Shown: one piece after another, positions 34,542 to 42,924 of the stretch
Layout of the letters: each line of letters opens with the position of its first letter
How positions within the stretch are numbered: position 1 is the first letter of the stretch
From: Humitalea sp050632385
GTDB lineage: Bacteria; Pseudomonadota; Alphaproteobacteria; Acetobacterales; Acetobacteraceae
DNA length: 64,000 nucleotides
Reading direction: 5' to 3'
NCBI RefSeq assembly: GCF_050632385.1
Contig: NZ_CP192599.1
Span: 1,302,001 to 1,366,000 of the forward strand
Made by a program: the position numbers and the translations under genes
The notes under the pieces: model-generated
What the model was told of the DNA's origin: nothing
Databases searched by the model: none
The model's input: the letters and a program-made list of their open reading frames with translations, nothing else

Positions 34542-36409
34542 TGCCGGCCGAGGCCTGGTCGGGCCCCTCCGACCCCGGCCTCGTCTTGCATGAGGTGTTT
34601 GGCCACCCAGGGTTTCGTGGCCGCCAGCGCGAGATCGTCGATCATGTGACCGGCGGCGGCTCCGGCCTCGTGCTGATGCCGACCGGTGGCGGCAAGTCGC
34701 TGTGCTACCAGGTGCCGGCCCTGTGCCGCCCTGGCGTGGGCGTCGTCGTCTCGCCCTTGATCGCGCTGATGGAAGACCAGGTCGCGGCGATGCGCCAGCA
34801 GGGCGTGTCGGCGGCGGCGCTGCATTCCGACCTCGACCCCGATGCCCGCACCGAAGCCCGGCGCGCCTTCCGCGAGGGCCGGCTGGACCTGCTCTATGTC
34901 AGCCCCGAACGGCTGGCGATGGACGGCATGCTGGATGAACTCGACAGCCGCCGCGTGGCCTTGTTCGCGGTGGATGAGGCGCATTGCATCAGCCAGTGGG
35001 GCCATCACTTCCGCCCCGAATACCGCGCGCTGACCATTCTGGCAGATCGCTTTCCGGGCGTGCCCCGCCTGGCCCTGACCGCGACCGCCGATCCGCGGAC
35101 CGCCGAGGATATCCGCCGCCTGCTCGGGCTGATGGACGACCCGGTGTTCAAGGGCGGTTTCGACAGGCCCAACATTTTTGTCGGCGCCACCGATCGCGTG
35201 GCGGAACGCCAGCAGTTGCGGGAATTCCTGCGCAGCGCATCCGATGGGCGCGGGGCGGGCATCGTCTACTGCGGGTCACGTAAGAAGGCCGAGGCGACGG
35301 CGCAGTGGCTCTGCGCCGATGGCTGGGACGCGCTGGCCTTCCACGCGGGCATGGAGGCTTCGGAAAAGCGCGCCGCCCACAAGCGCTTCGCCGCCGGCGA
35401 GACAGTGATCATGTGCGCGACCATCGCGTTCGGCATGGGGATCGACCGGCCGGATGTGCGCTTCGTCGCCCATACCGAACTGCCGAAATCGCCCGAGGGC
35501 TGGTATCAGGAGATCGGCCGCGCCGGGCGCGATGGATTGCCCGCCAAGGCGCTGCTGCTCTACGGCGCCGGCGACATCGCCCTGGCCCGCAGCCGCATCG
35601 CCGAATCCGCAGCGCCCGAGGCGCAGCAGGCCATCGAGCGCATGCGCCTGGACAGCATCATCGCCATCGCCGAGGCCGCGGAATGCCGCAGGCGGCCGCT
35701 GCTGCGCTGCTTTGGCGAGGAACCGCCCGAGGCGCCGTGCGGCAATTGCGACAATTGCCAGACCCCGCCGCGCCTGTGGAACGGCACCGTCGCCGCGCAA
35801 AAACTGATCTCGGCCTGCCTGCGCACGGGCCAGCGCTTTGGCCTGGGGCACCTGACCGATGTGCTGCTGGGGGTGCGGAGCGAGAAGGTCGAGCGCTTCG
35901 GCCACGACAAGCTGCCGACCTTTGGCGTCGGCCGCGAGTTGGACGCCGAGGGCTGGCGCGCCGTCGCCCGGCAATTGGTCGCCCGCGGCGTGCTGGACCT
36001 GTTCGTCGACCGCCGTCCGGACGGCACGGCCGCACCCCCCGTCTATGTCGTGCTGGAAGCGGCCGCGCGGCCCATGCTGAAGGGCGAGGTCGAGGTCATC
36101 CTGCGCGCCGATATCGCCGGAAAGATCACCTCCTCCGGCCGACGCGCCCCCGGCCGGGCGGCACCCGCCGCCACCCCGCCCACCCCAGGCGGCGGCGGGC
36201 GGTTCGAGGCGCTGCGCGCCTGGCGCACCGCCACCGCCAAGGCCCAGAAGATCGCGCCCTTCATCGTCTTCCAGGACAAGACGCTGGAGGAGATCGCCGC
36301 GCGCAACCCCGCCACCCTGGATGGGCTGGCCGAGGTGTCGGGCGTCGGGTCGTCAAAACTGGAACGCTACGGCCCCGCGATTTTGGATGTGCTTCGTAGT
36401 TGCGAGTGA
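34541..36409 (+). CDS. recQ: ATP-dependent DNA helicase RecQ
   Basis: 3'-5' DNA helicase of recombinational repair, 622 residues. Walker A MPTGGGKSL is at 46-54, DEAH at 145-148, and the aromatic loop reads QWGHHFRPEY, with His156 where Asp is usual. RecQ-C zinc ligands are in ECRRRPLLRCFGE and PCGNCDNC. A Pro/Gly-rich linker precedes a C-terminal HRDC domain (about 545-615). The gene is joined to the OmpA lipoprotein by TGATG. Its 3' end overlaps a Fur-box-like palindrome that belongs to the next gene. Confidence 0.95.
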   Translation: MPAEAWSGPSDPGLVLHEVFGHPGFRGRQREIVDHVTGGGSGLVLMPTGGGKSLCYQVPALCRPGVGVVVSPLIALMEDQVAAMRQQGVSAAALHSDLDPDARTEARRAFREGRLDLLYVSPERLAMDGMLDELDSRRVALFAVDEAHCISQWGHHFRPEYRALTILADRFPGVPRLALTATADPRTAEDIRRLLGLMDDPVFKGGFDRPNIFVGATDRVAERQQLREFLRSASDGRGAGIVYCGSRKKAEATAQWLCADGWDALAFHAGMEASEKRAAHKRFAAGETVIMCATIAFGMGIDRPDVRFVAHTELPKSPEGWYQEIGRAGRDGLPAKALLLYGAGDIALARSRIAESAAPEAQQAIERMRLDSIIAIAEAAECRRRPLLRCFGEEPPEAPCGNCDNCQTPPRLWNGTVAAQKLISACLRTGQRFGLGHLTDVLLGVRSEKVERFGHDKLPTFGVGRELDAEGWRAVARQLVARGVLDLFVDRRPDGTAAPPVYVVLEAAARPMLKGEVEVILRADIAGKITSSGRRAPGRAAPAATPPTPGGGGRFEALRAWRTATAKAQKIAPFIVFQDKTLEEIAARNPATLDGLAEVSGVGSSKLERYGPAILDVLRSCE

Positions 36410-36415
36410 CTTGCA
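36401..36415. promoter_or_regulatory. Fur-box-like palindrome 1
   Basis: TGCGAGTGACTTGCA, a 15-base imperfect dyad of the form TGCnAnTnAnTnGCA, which I recall as the alphaproteobacterial Fur-type box. It overlaps the recQ stop and lies 51 bases before the bfd start. Its centre is 30 bases from that of the second box. Confidence 0.55.
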
Positions 36416-36430
36416 TCTAGATCCCGGACA

Positions 36431-36445
36431 TGCGAAACACTCGCA
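36431..36445. promoter_or_regulatory. Fur-box-like palindrome 2
   Basis: TGCGAAACACTCGCA, a dyad with perfect TGCGA/TCGCA arms, 21 bases before the bfd start. With box 1 it forms two sites on the same helical face (30-base spacing). I infer iron-dependent control of bfd-bfr. Confidence 0.55.
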
Positions 36446-36466
36446 ACACCAGCGGATCCGCGTCGA

Positions 36467-36673
36467 ATGTACGTTTGTCTCTGCAATGCCCTGACCGACC
36501 ACCACGTTCGTGATGCCGCCAGTGAAGGCGCCAAGCGACCCGCCGAAGTCCACGCCGCCTGCGGCTGCAGGGCCCAGTGTGGGAGCTGCGTGAAGGCGAT
36601 GCTCACCATGTTGCGGGACTTGCCTGCGACCGCGCTGTCGGGATACGGGCAGGGAGTGGTTCGCGGCGCCTGA
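36467..36673 (+). CDS. bfd: Bacterioferritin-associated ferredoxin
   Basis: Small 2Fe-2S protein that binds bacterioferritin and donates electrons to release its iron. It has 68 residues, with cluster ligands C4, C6, C38 and C41, the same positions as in the E. coli protein; C32 and C34 are extra cysteines. It is preceded by two Fur-box-like sites and followed by bfr after 38 bases, so the two probably form one iron-regulated unit. Confidence 0.92.
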   Translation: MYVCLCNALTDHHVRDAASEGAKRPAEVHAACGCRAQCGSCVKAMLTMLRDLPATALSGYGQGVVRGA

Positions 36674-36711
36674 TCTCTGGGACCCGGGCCACTCTTCAGG
36701 AGGAGGTTCCG

Positions 36712-37203
36712 GTGCTGCGCGATCCCAAGGTCATCGAATATCTGAATACCCAGCTCACCAACGAGCTGACGGCGATCAACCAGTATTTCCTGCATGCCCG
36801 CATTCTCCGCCACTGGGGCGTGACCAAGCTGGGCGCGCATGAGTACAAGGAATCGATCGAAGAGATGCAGCATGCTGACATCCTGATCGAGCGCATCCTG
36901 ATGCTGGACGGGCTGCCCAATGTGCAGCGGATGAACCAGGTGCTGGTTGGCCAGTCGGTCCGCGAGATCCTCGAATGCGATCTGAAGCTGGAAGAAAAGG
37001 CGCTGTCGGACCTGCGCGAAGGCATCGCCTATTGCCATGAAGTCCGCGACTTCGCCTCCCGCGAGATCCTGACCAAGATCCTGGTCGCGGAAGAAGAGCA
37101 CGCCGACTTCCTGTCCACCCAGTTCGACATGATCAAGAACATGGGGATCGAGAACTACATCCAGCTCAACAGCGGCTCGGCGCCCGAACAGCACGCTGGC
37201 TGA
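36712..37203 (+). CDS. bfr: Bacterioferritin
   Basis: Haem-containing iron storage protein that forms a 24-mer. It has 163 residues from a GTG behind a strong AGGAGG ribosome binding site; no ATG fits the family start. The ferroxidase ligands E18, E51, H54, E94, E127 and H130 are all at their standard positions, and M52 is the haem ligand. It follows bfd, its redox partner, and ends at a clear terminator. Confidence 0.96.
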   Translation: MLRDPKVIEYLNTQLTNELTAINQYFLHARILRHWGVTKLGAHEYKESIEEMQHADILIERILMLDGLPNVQRMNQVLVGQSVREILECDLKLEEKALSDLREGIAYCHEVRDFASREILTKILVAEEEHADFLSTQFDMIKNMGIENYIQLNSGSAPEQHAG

Positions 37204-37209
37204 CTAGGC

Positions 37210-37245
37210 CGGCCGAGGGGCGAAAAACCCCTCGGCCGTTTTGTT
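37210..37245. terminator. Terminator between bfr and the convergent oxidoreductase gene
   Basis: A perfect 11-bp stem (CGGCCGAGGGG, 37210-37220, with 37228-37238), a 7-base A-rich loop, then TTTTGTT. On the other strand the A-run precedes the hairpin, so it works best for bfr. Confidence 0.88.
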
Positions 37246-38074
37246 ACCGCAGTCCGAAGCCGAGGCTTCGCAGGATCTCCACCAGCCGATCACGCCCGCT
37301 GAGTGCCGAGATCTTGCCCATCCGGCCGATCACGCGCCGGCTCCAATTTTCCGGCCCCATGCCCTGACGGGCGGAAAACGCCACCATCTCAGCATCATAC
37401 GCGGCCCGCAGCGCCGGTTCCTCGGCATGGCCATAGGTGTCGTGGAACAGCACCGCGGCCTGCGGCAGGCGGGGCTTCACCTCATTCGCCACATCGGACG
37501 CGGCGTAGCCGATGCACAGGCCGAACACCCCGACCACGCCGGGCGGCAGGCCGAGCAGGGTCGCCACCTGCGCCGGATCGTTCCGCAACGCGCCGATATA
37601 GACCGTGGACAGCCCCAGCGATTCCGCCGCCACGACGGCATTTTGGGCCGCCAGGGCCGCATCGATGGCCGCGACCAGAAACGTTTCCATGTAGGGCAGG
37701 GTGGGCAGGTCCACGCCCTCGGCTTCGCCCAGGCGCTGGTTGCGGCTGGGATCGGCCAGCCAGACCAGGAACAGCGGGCATTGCGTGATGTGTTTCTGGT
37801 TGTTGGCCAGTTTCGCCAGGGCCGCGCGGCGTTCGGGGTCGGTCACGGCGACGACCGACCAGGTTTGCAGGTTGCTGCTGGTGGCGGCCGACTGGGCGGC
37901 GGCGACCAGGGTTTCCAGCGTGCCATCCGGCAGCGCATCGGCGCGGAAGCCGCGGACGGAGCGATGCGACAGCAGCAGGTCGATGTGCTGGTTCCACGGC
38001 CCGGCCGGCGGGACGGCGGCGCCATAGCGCAGGCCGAGGGCCTCGGTCGGGGTCAGGCGGGGGGCGATGTCCAT
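37244..38074 (-). CDS. Nitroreductase-family NAD(P)H flavin oxidoreductase
   Basis: FMN-dependent oxidoreductase of the NfsA/FRP type, 276 residues from MDIAPRLTP at 38074 (an in-frame ATG at 38098 is possible). Flavin-binding features: the HRSVRGF segment, AAAQSAATSSNLQTWSVV, and the helix QNAVVAAESLGLSTVYIGAL. It probably reduces nitro compounds or free flavin. It stands alone between two terminator-bounded units. The true substrate is unknown. Confidence 0.85.
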   Translation of the reverse strand: MDIAPRLTPTEALGLRYGAAVPPAGPWNQHIDLLLSHRSVRGFRADALPDGTLETLVAAAQSAATSSNLQTWSVVAVTDPERRAALAKLANNQKHITQCPLFLVWLADPSRNQRLGEAEGVDLPTLPYMETFLVAAIDAALAAQNAVVAAESLGLSTVYIGALRNDPAQVATLLGLPPGVVGVFGLCIGYAASDVANEVKPRLPQAAVLFHDTYGHAEEPALRAAYDAEMVAFSARQGMGPENWSRRVIGRMGKISALSGRDRLVEILRSLGFGLR

Positions 38075-38172
38075 GCGGCGGGTTCCTGTCGGCGTCACCT
38101 GCGATCTGGCCGCAGTCGTGGATCAGCGCAAGCGGGCTTGCCGCCGCCAGCCACGCGCGGATTATGCCGGGC

Positions 38173-39138
38173 ATGAAACTCTTCCGCCGCTCGCTCTTCG
38201 CCGCCGCCCTCGCAACGCCCGCCCTGGCGCAGGGGAATTTCCCCAGCCGCCAGGTGCGACTTGTCGTGCCGTTCCCGCCCGGCGGCGGGTTGGATGCGCT
38301 GGCCCGTGCCCTGGCCGACCAACTGACCCGGACCTGGGGCCAGCCGGTGGTGGTGGACAATCGCCCCGGTGGCAGCACCGTCCCCGGCACCGACCTGGTC
38401 GCCAAGGCACCGCCCGATGGCCATACCCTGCTGGTCACCGCCGACAATTCCATCACCGGCAACCCGCATCTGATCCCGGGCCTGCCGCATGATCCGCGGC
38501 GCGACTTGGCGCCGGTCACCTGGCTGGTGGATGTGCACCAGATGGTGCTGGTGAATCCGGCCGTGCCGGCGCGCGACATGGCGGGGCTGGTGGCGGCGGC
38601 CCGGGCCCAGCCGGGGACATTGAATTTTGGCAGCTACGGCGATGCGTCCCAGCCGCATCTGCTGTTCGGCGCGCTGGCGGCGAAGGAAAACATCTCGCTG
38701 ACGCACGTGCCCTATCGCGGACTGACGCCGGCCGTCCTGGCGACCCTGTCGGGTGAGGTGCAGATGACCCTGGCGGGCGTCGCCAGCGCGCGCGAATACC
38801 TGGCCGTCGGCACCCTGCGCGCCCTGGCGGTGGGCAAGCCCGAACGGCTGCCGCAACTGCCCGAGGTCCCGACCCTGGCCGAGGCCGGCTATCCCGACAT
38901 CGACCCGCGCACCTGGTTCGGCGTGCTGGCACCTGCCGGGACCCCGGCGCCGCTGGTCCGTCGCATCCGCGACGACATCGCCGCCGCGATGGCGGTGCCC
39001 GCCGTCGCCGACCGGCACCTGACGCCGAACGGCTACACCATCCGCGCCAGCACGCCGGAGGATTTCGCCGCGATGATCGCGGCGGATTTCGACTACAAGG
39101 GCGCGCTGATCCGGGCGGCCGGGATCAGGGTCGTCTGA
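38173..39138 (+). CDS. Bug-family (TTT) periplasmic binding protein
   Basis: Solute-binding protein of the tripartite tricarboxylate transporter family, about 321 residues. The signal MKLFRRSLFAAALATPALAQ is cleaved after ALAQ. The family motif VRLVVPFPPGGGLDALAR and the later NRPGGSTVPGTDLVAKAPPDG are clear. The ligand is likely a carboxylic acid. No TctA/TctB membrane genes lie nearby, as is common for the large Bug families. A start nine bases upstream is also possible. Confidence 0.9.
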   Translation: MKLFRRSLFAAALATPALAQGNFPSRQVRLVVPFPPGGGLDALARALADQLTRTWGQPVVVDNRPGGSTVPGTDLVAKAPPDGHTLLVTADNSITGNPHLIPGLPHDPRRDLAPVTWLVDVHQMVLVNPAVPARDMAGLVAAARAQPGTLNFGSYGDASQPHLLFGALAAKENISLTHVPYRGLTPAVLATLSGEVQMTLAGVASAREYLAVGTLRALAVGKPERLPQLPEVPTLAEAGYPDIDPRTWFGVLAPAGTPAPLVRRIRDDIAAAMAVPAVADRHLTPNGYTIRASTPEDFAAMIAADFDYKGALIRAAGIRVV

Positions 39139-39184
39139 CCGGGACAATTTGCTTTGTTCCGGGGGCGCGTGCAGCGTCCGTCGC

Positions 39185-39640
39185 ATGCGCACCGCACTGC
39201 CAAAACGCCGGCTCTATATCATCGGCATCCTGATCGCCTTGGGCATCGGGGCCGGCGCGGCGTCGCTGGTGCGCGATTATGTCCACATGCTCACCCACGG
39301 CGTGACGACCGAGGGGCGCATGACCGGCCGGTATCGGGAGGTGACCTCCACCGGCCGCGGCCATGCCGTCAGCCTCCACCCTTGGTTCAGCTATCGCACG
39401 GCCGATGGCAGCATCATCACCGCCACGGTCTCCGACGCGATGGATTTGGCCGATATCCGCGCGGGCCGCACCATGCCGCTGCGCTACGACCCGGCCGACC
39501 CGAGCGTGCTGCGGCTGGCGGAGGCGCTGGAGGCGGGGCCGGGGGCCTTGCCCTGGATTCTGGGCGGGCTGGCGCTGATCGTGGGCGGGCTGTCGGTGTT
39601 CGGCCTGGTCACGGGCCGTTCGCTGCGGCTGCCGTTCTAG
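39185..39640 (+). CDS. DUF3592-type membrane protein
   Basis: A 151-residue protein with one membrane segment near each end (YIIGILIALGIGAGAASLV and ALPWILGGLALIVGGLSVFG). Between them is a short beta domain with HPWFSYRTADGSIITATVSD and PLRYDPADPSVLRL, the pattern of DUF3592 proteins. No function is known. Its TAG stop shares the palindrome CTAG with the TAG stop of the convergent small gene. Confidence 0.7.
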   Translation: MRTALPKRRLYIIGILIALGIGAGAASLVRDYVHMLTHGVTTEGRMTGRYREVTSTGRGHAVSLHPWFSYRTADGSIITATVSDAMDLADIRAGRTMPLRYDPADPSVLRLAEALEAGPGALPWILGGLALIVGGLSVFGLVTGRSLRLPF

Positions 39641-39840
39641 TCCTGCTGGTTCACCAGGCGCCGCGCCAGGATATAGCCCAAGGCCCCCGACACCGGCGCG
39701 GCCGGCAGCACCAGCAGCCAGCCGATATGCGCCCCCTGCGTCACCAACCCCAGGCCAATGCCCAGCATCAGCCCGCCCACGAGGCTGCCCACGGTTCCGG
39801 CCGTCAGGCCCAGCACAAGGATGTCGGCGCGGTTCGGCAT
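39637..39840 (-). CDS. Small membrane protein, hypothetical
   Basis: A 67-residue protein starting MPNRADILVLGLTAGTVGSL, with two probable membrane segments (about 8-33 and 40-60) and a basic tail ARRLVNQQD. The hydrophobic, Gly-rich helices are convincing as a real small protein. The ATG at 39840 is the natural start, although the frame stays open upstream. It converges on the DUF3592 gene with overlapping stop codons. Nothing more can be said of its role. Confidence 0.6.
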   Translation of the reverse strand: MPNRADILVLGLTAGTVGSLVGGLMLGIGLGLVTQGAHIGWLLVLPAAPVSGALGYILARRLVNQQD

Positions 39841-39954
39841 GGGCGCGAGGTAGCCCCGGGTGCGGCCTTCGGCAAGTCCATCCGGCCCAAGAGGCATGAA
39901 TGTTGCTGACAATTGGCCGACCGCTAAAGTGACAGCGACGGAGAACGCCCCGGA

Positions 39955-41526
39955 ATGACCCCACGTATCGCAGCCTTCCTGACCCTTGCCCTGCTGGCAG
40001 GCCCCGCCCTGGCGCAGGACCTCCAGATCGGCATGAAGGCCGCGATGGACGGCACTGATCCGCACCAGTCCTTCACGGCCAACCGTAACATCCAACTGCA
40101 CGTCTATGAGCCATTGGTGTTCCAAGACGCCTTCCTGCGGCCCATCCCGGGGGTGGCGGAATCCTGGCGGGTGGTCGATCCGCTGACCTGGGAGTTCACG
40201 CTGCGCGAGGGGGTGCGCTTTCACGACGGATCGCCGCTGACGCCGGAGGATGTGGTCTTCTCGATCCGCCGGGCGCAGGCGACGACGGGGTTGCGGACCT
40301 ATGCGGCCTCCGTCCGCGCGGTGACGGCCGTGGAGGTGAAGGATCCGCGCACCATCGTGATCCGCACGCGCACGCCGTATCCGGTGCTGCCATCCGCGAT
40401 GGCGGTGATCGCCATCGTCAATGCGCGCGCGGTCTCGGCGACGCCGGACCCGGATTTCAACGGTGCGGCCGCGATCGGCACCGGGCCGTATCGCTGGGTC
40501 CGCTGGCGGCCGGGGCAGGACACGGTGGTGGAGCGCAACGCGAATTATTGGCGCACGCCGGAACCTTGGTCCCGCGTCACCTTCCGCTTCATCCCGAATG
40601 ACAGTGCCCGGGTCGCCGCGCTGCTGGCCGGCGATGTCGATGTAATCGACACCGTGCCCAGCGCCTTGAACGCGCGCGTGCGGGAATCGGAACGCACCCG
40701 GCTGATCACCGCCAATTCGCTGTTCGTGCTGTACATGCACCTCGACCAGCATCGCGACCAGGCGCTGCACGTCACGGGTCCGGATGGCCAGCCGCTGACG
40801 CGCAATCCGCTGAAGGATGTGCGGGTGCGGCAGGCGATGAGCATCGCGCTGAACCGCACCGCCATCGCCGAACGCGCGATGGAAGGGGCCGCCGAACCCA
40901 TCGGCCAGATCGCGCCCCCCGGCTTCATCGGCCACGACCCGGGGCTGGCACCGCCGCCCTATGACGTTTTGCGCGCCCGGCGCCTGATGGCCGAGGCTGG
41001 TTACCCCCAGGGGTTCGGCCTGACCCTGCATTGCACCGCCGACCGGTTCGCCGGCGATGCGCGGACCTGCCAGGTGGTGGCGCAGATGCTGACGGCGATC
41101 GGCATTCGCGCGCAGCCCGAGGTGTTGCCCACCGCCGTCTTCTTCCGCCGCGCCGCCAGTGGCGGGCCGGGTGGCGAGCCGGAATATTCCGCACACATGG
41201 CGATCTACGGCGCGTCGTCGGGCGTCGCGAGCGAGGGGATGAACACCATCCTGCGCACGATGAACCCGGCGCTGAGCCATGGTGCCTCCAACCGAGGCCG
41301 CTATTCCAGCGCGGCGCTGGACCGCCAGTTGGACGTGATCGACGCGACCTTCGACGACGCGCAGCGTGAGCGCGAAACCTGGGCCGCGGCGCGTATGATC
41401 ATGGAAGACCAGGCGATCATTCCCGTCTTCGCCTGGCGCATGGCCTGGGGTTTCCGGCGGGGCCTGACGCTGACACCCTCGGGCGACGGCTATACCTATG
41501 CGATGGCGATCCGCCCGGCGCCCTGA
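39955..41526 (+). CDS. ABC transporter substrate-binding protein, peptide type
   Basis: Periplasmic binding protein of family 5 (dipeptide/oligopeptide/nickel type), 523 residues. The signal MTPRIAAFLTLALLAGPALA is followed by family features: LTWEFTLREGVRFHDGSPLT, EDVVFSIRRA, and VRQAMSIALNRTAIAE. Permease and ATPase genes are absent here. It is followed after 15 bases by an LLM flavin monooxygenase, so it may bind the compound that the enzyme attacks. Confidence 0.9.
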   Translation: MTPRIAAFLTLALLAGPALAQDLQIGMKAAMDGTDPHQSFTANRNIQLHVYEPLVFQDAFLRPIPGVAESWRVVDPLTWEFTLREGVRFHDGSPLTPEDVVFSIRRAQATTGLRTYAASVRAVTAVEVKDPRTIVIRTRTPYPVLPSAMAVIAIVNARAVSATPDPDFNGAAAIGTGPYRWVRWRPGQDTVVERNANYWRTPEPWSRVTFRFIPNDSARVAALLAGDVDVIDTVPSALNARVRESERTRLITANSLFVLYMHLDQHRDQALHVTGPDGQPLTRNPLKDVRVRQAMSIALNRTAIAERAMEGAAEPIGQIAPPGFIGHDPGLAPPPYDVLRARRLMAEAGYPQGFGLTLHCTADRFAGDARTCQVVAQMLTAIGIRAQPEVLPTAVFFRRAASGGPGGEPEYSAHMAIYGASSGVASEGMNTILRTMNPALSHGASNRGRYSSAALDRQLDVIDATFDDAQRERETWAAARMIMEDQAIIPVFAWRMAWGFRRGLTLTPSGDGYTYAMAIRPAP

Positions 41527-41541
41527 AGGATTCTTGACTCC

Positions 41542-42882
41542 ATGCAAAAGAAGCAAATGAAGCTCGGCGCATTCTTCAGCGTGCCGGGCAACCATCTGTC
41601 GGGATGGCGGCATCCAGGCGCCGATACCACCACCGACATGGATTTCTGGGCGACGATGGCCCTGGCCAAGCGGGCCGAGGCCGCGCGCTTCGACACCATC
41701 TTCTTCCAGGATACGGTGGCCGTTGGCGGCAGCAACGCCATGGCCAAGGGCGACCGCAGCAAGGCGCAATTGTCGCGCATCGTGAAACTGGAACCGACCG
41801 CGCTGCTGGCGGCGCTGGCCGTCGGCACCACGCATATCGGGCTGATCGCGACCGCGACCACGACCTTCAACGAGCCCTACAACATCGCCCGCCGCTTCGC
41901 GACCATCGACCACATCAGTGGCGGCCGCTGCGGCTGGAATCTGGTGACCTCCCAGATCGAGGATGAGGCCGGTAATTTCGGCCTGGAGGAACACGTCAAC
42001 CACGGCGCCCGCTACGAACGCGCGGCGGAATTCTATGACGTGGTCGCGGGTCTGTGGGATTCCTGGGAGGAAGACGCCTTCCTGAAGGACAAGGAAAGCG
42101 GCGTCTGGTTCGATTTCGACAAGATGCATTTCCTCAACCACAAGGGCGAGCATTTCCAGGTGCGCGGGCCGCTGAACGTGTCGCGCACGCCGCAGGGACG
42201 TCCGGTGGTGGCGCAGGCGGGGTCGTCGGAACCCGGCATCGAACTGGCCGGCAAGACCGCCGATGTGGTGTTTACCGCGCAGACGGAACTCTCCGCCGCC
42301 CAGGCGTTTTATGCGGAGGTGAAGGCACGGACCCTGAAATTCGGCCGCACGCCGGACGACATCAAGATCATGCCCGGCCTGACCCCCATCATCGGCCGCA
42401 CCATGTCGGAGGCGCAGGACAAATACGACGAGCTGCAGTCCCTGCTGCCGGATGAGATCGCGCTGGCATCGCTGTCGCGCTTCACCGCCGGCCTCGATAT
42501 CCGCAAGTTCCCGCTGGACGGGCCACTGCCCGAATTGCCCGAGACCAATAGCGCCAAGAGCCGCCAGAAGATGGTGGTGGATTTGGCGCGGCGGGAGAAC
42601 ATGACTCTGCGCCAGATCGCCCGCCATACCGCGGCCGCCCAGGGCCATCGGGTCGTCGTGGGCACGCCGACTTCGATCGCGGATGAGATGGAGGAATGGG
42701 TCGCGAAGGATGGCGCCGATGGGTTCTGCGTGATCTGCAATTACTACCCAAAGCCCTTCACCGATTTCTGCGACCTGGTGATCCCCGAATTGCAGCGGCG
42801 CGGCATTTTCCGCACCGAATATGAGGGGACCACCCTGCGCGAGAACCTGGGGCTGAAGGTGCCGCCGAACCGCTACAGCTAG
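41542..42882 (+). CDS. LLM-class flavin monooxygenase (NtaA/SnaA/DszA type)
   Basis: Flavin-dependent monooxygenase using reduced FMN, 446 residues. It starts MQKKQMKLGAFFSVPGNHLS and shows FDTIFFQDTV, EPTALLAALAVGTTHIGLIA, the ISGGRCGWNLVTS segment with NFG following, and VVAQAGSSEPGIELAGKTAD. These fit the nitrilotriacetate/desulfurisation monooxygenase group. A flavin reductase partner is needed; the nitroreductase-like gene at 37244-38074 is a conceivable one. The substrate is unknown. Confidence 0.88.
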   Translation: MQKKQMKLGAFFSVPGNHLSGWRHPGADTTTDMDFWATMALAKRAEAARFDTIFFQDTVAVGGSNAMAKGDRSKAQLSRIVKLEPTALLAALAVGTTHIGLIATATTTFNEPYNIARRFATIDHISGGRCGWNLVTSQIEDEAGNFGLEEHVNHGARYERAAEFYDVVAGLWDSWEEDAFLKDKESGVWFDFDKMHFLNHKGEHFQVRGPLNVSRTPQGRPVVAQAGSSEPGIELAGKTADVVFTAQTELSAAQAFYAEVKARTLKFGRTPDDIKIMPGLTPIIGRTMSEAQDKYDELQSLLPDEIALASLSRFTAGLDIRKFPLDGPLPELPETNSAKSRQKMVVDLARRENMTLRQIARHTAAAQGHRVVVGTPTSIADEMEEWVAKDGADGFCVICNYYPKPFTDFCDLVIPELQRRGIFRTEYEGTTLRENLGLKVPPNRYS

Positions 42883-42893
42883 TGTCCCAAAGC

Positions 42894-42922
42894 CGAAGTT
42901 CGCCGCAACGCGGCGAGCTTCG
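42894..42922. terminator. Two-way hairpin terminator
   Basis: CGAAG, then TCGCCGC-AAC-GCGGCGA, then CTTCG: a 12-bp stem plus one T/G pair, lying between two convergent genes (LLM oxidoreductase and Bug protein). No long T-tract. Confidence 0.6.
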
Positions 42923-42924
42923 CC

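Noticed and set aside
39841..42648. Antisense frame extending the 67-residue membrane protein to about 1000 residues
   Set aside because: Only the last 67 residues look like protein; the rest is the complement of the binding protein and monooxygenase genes.
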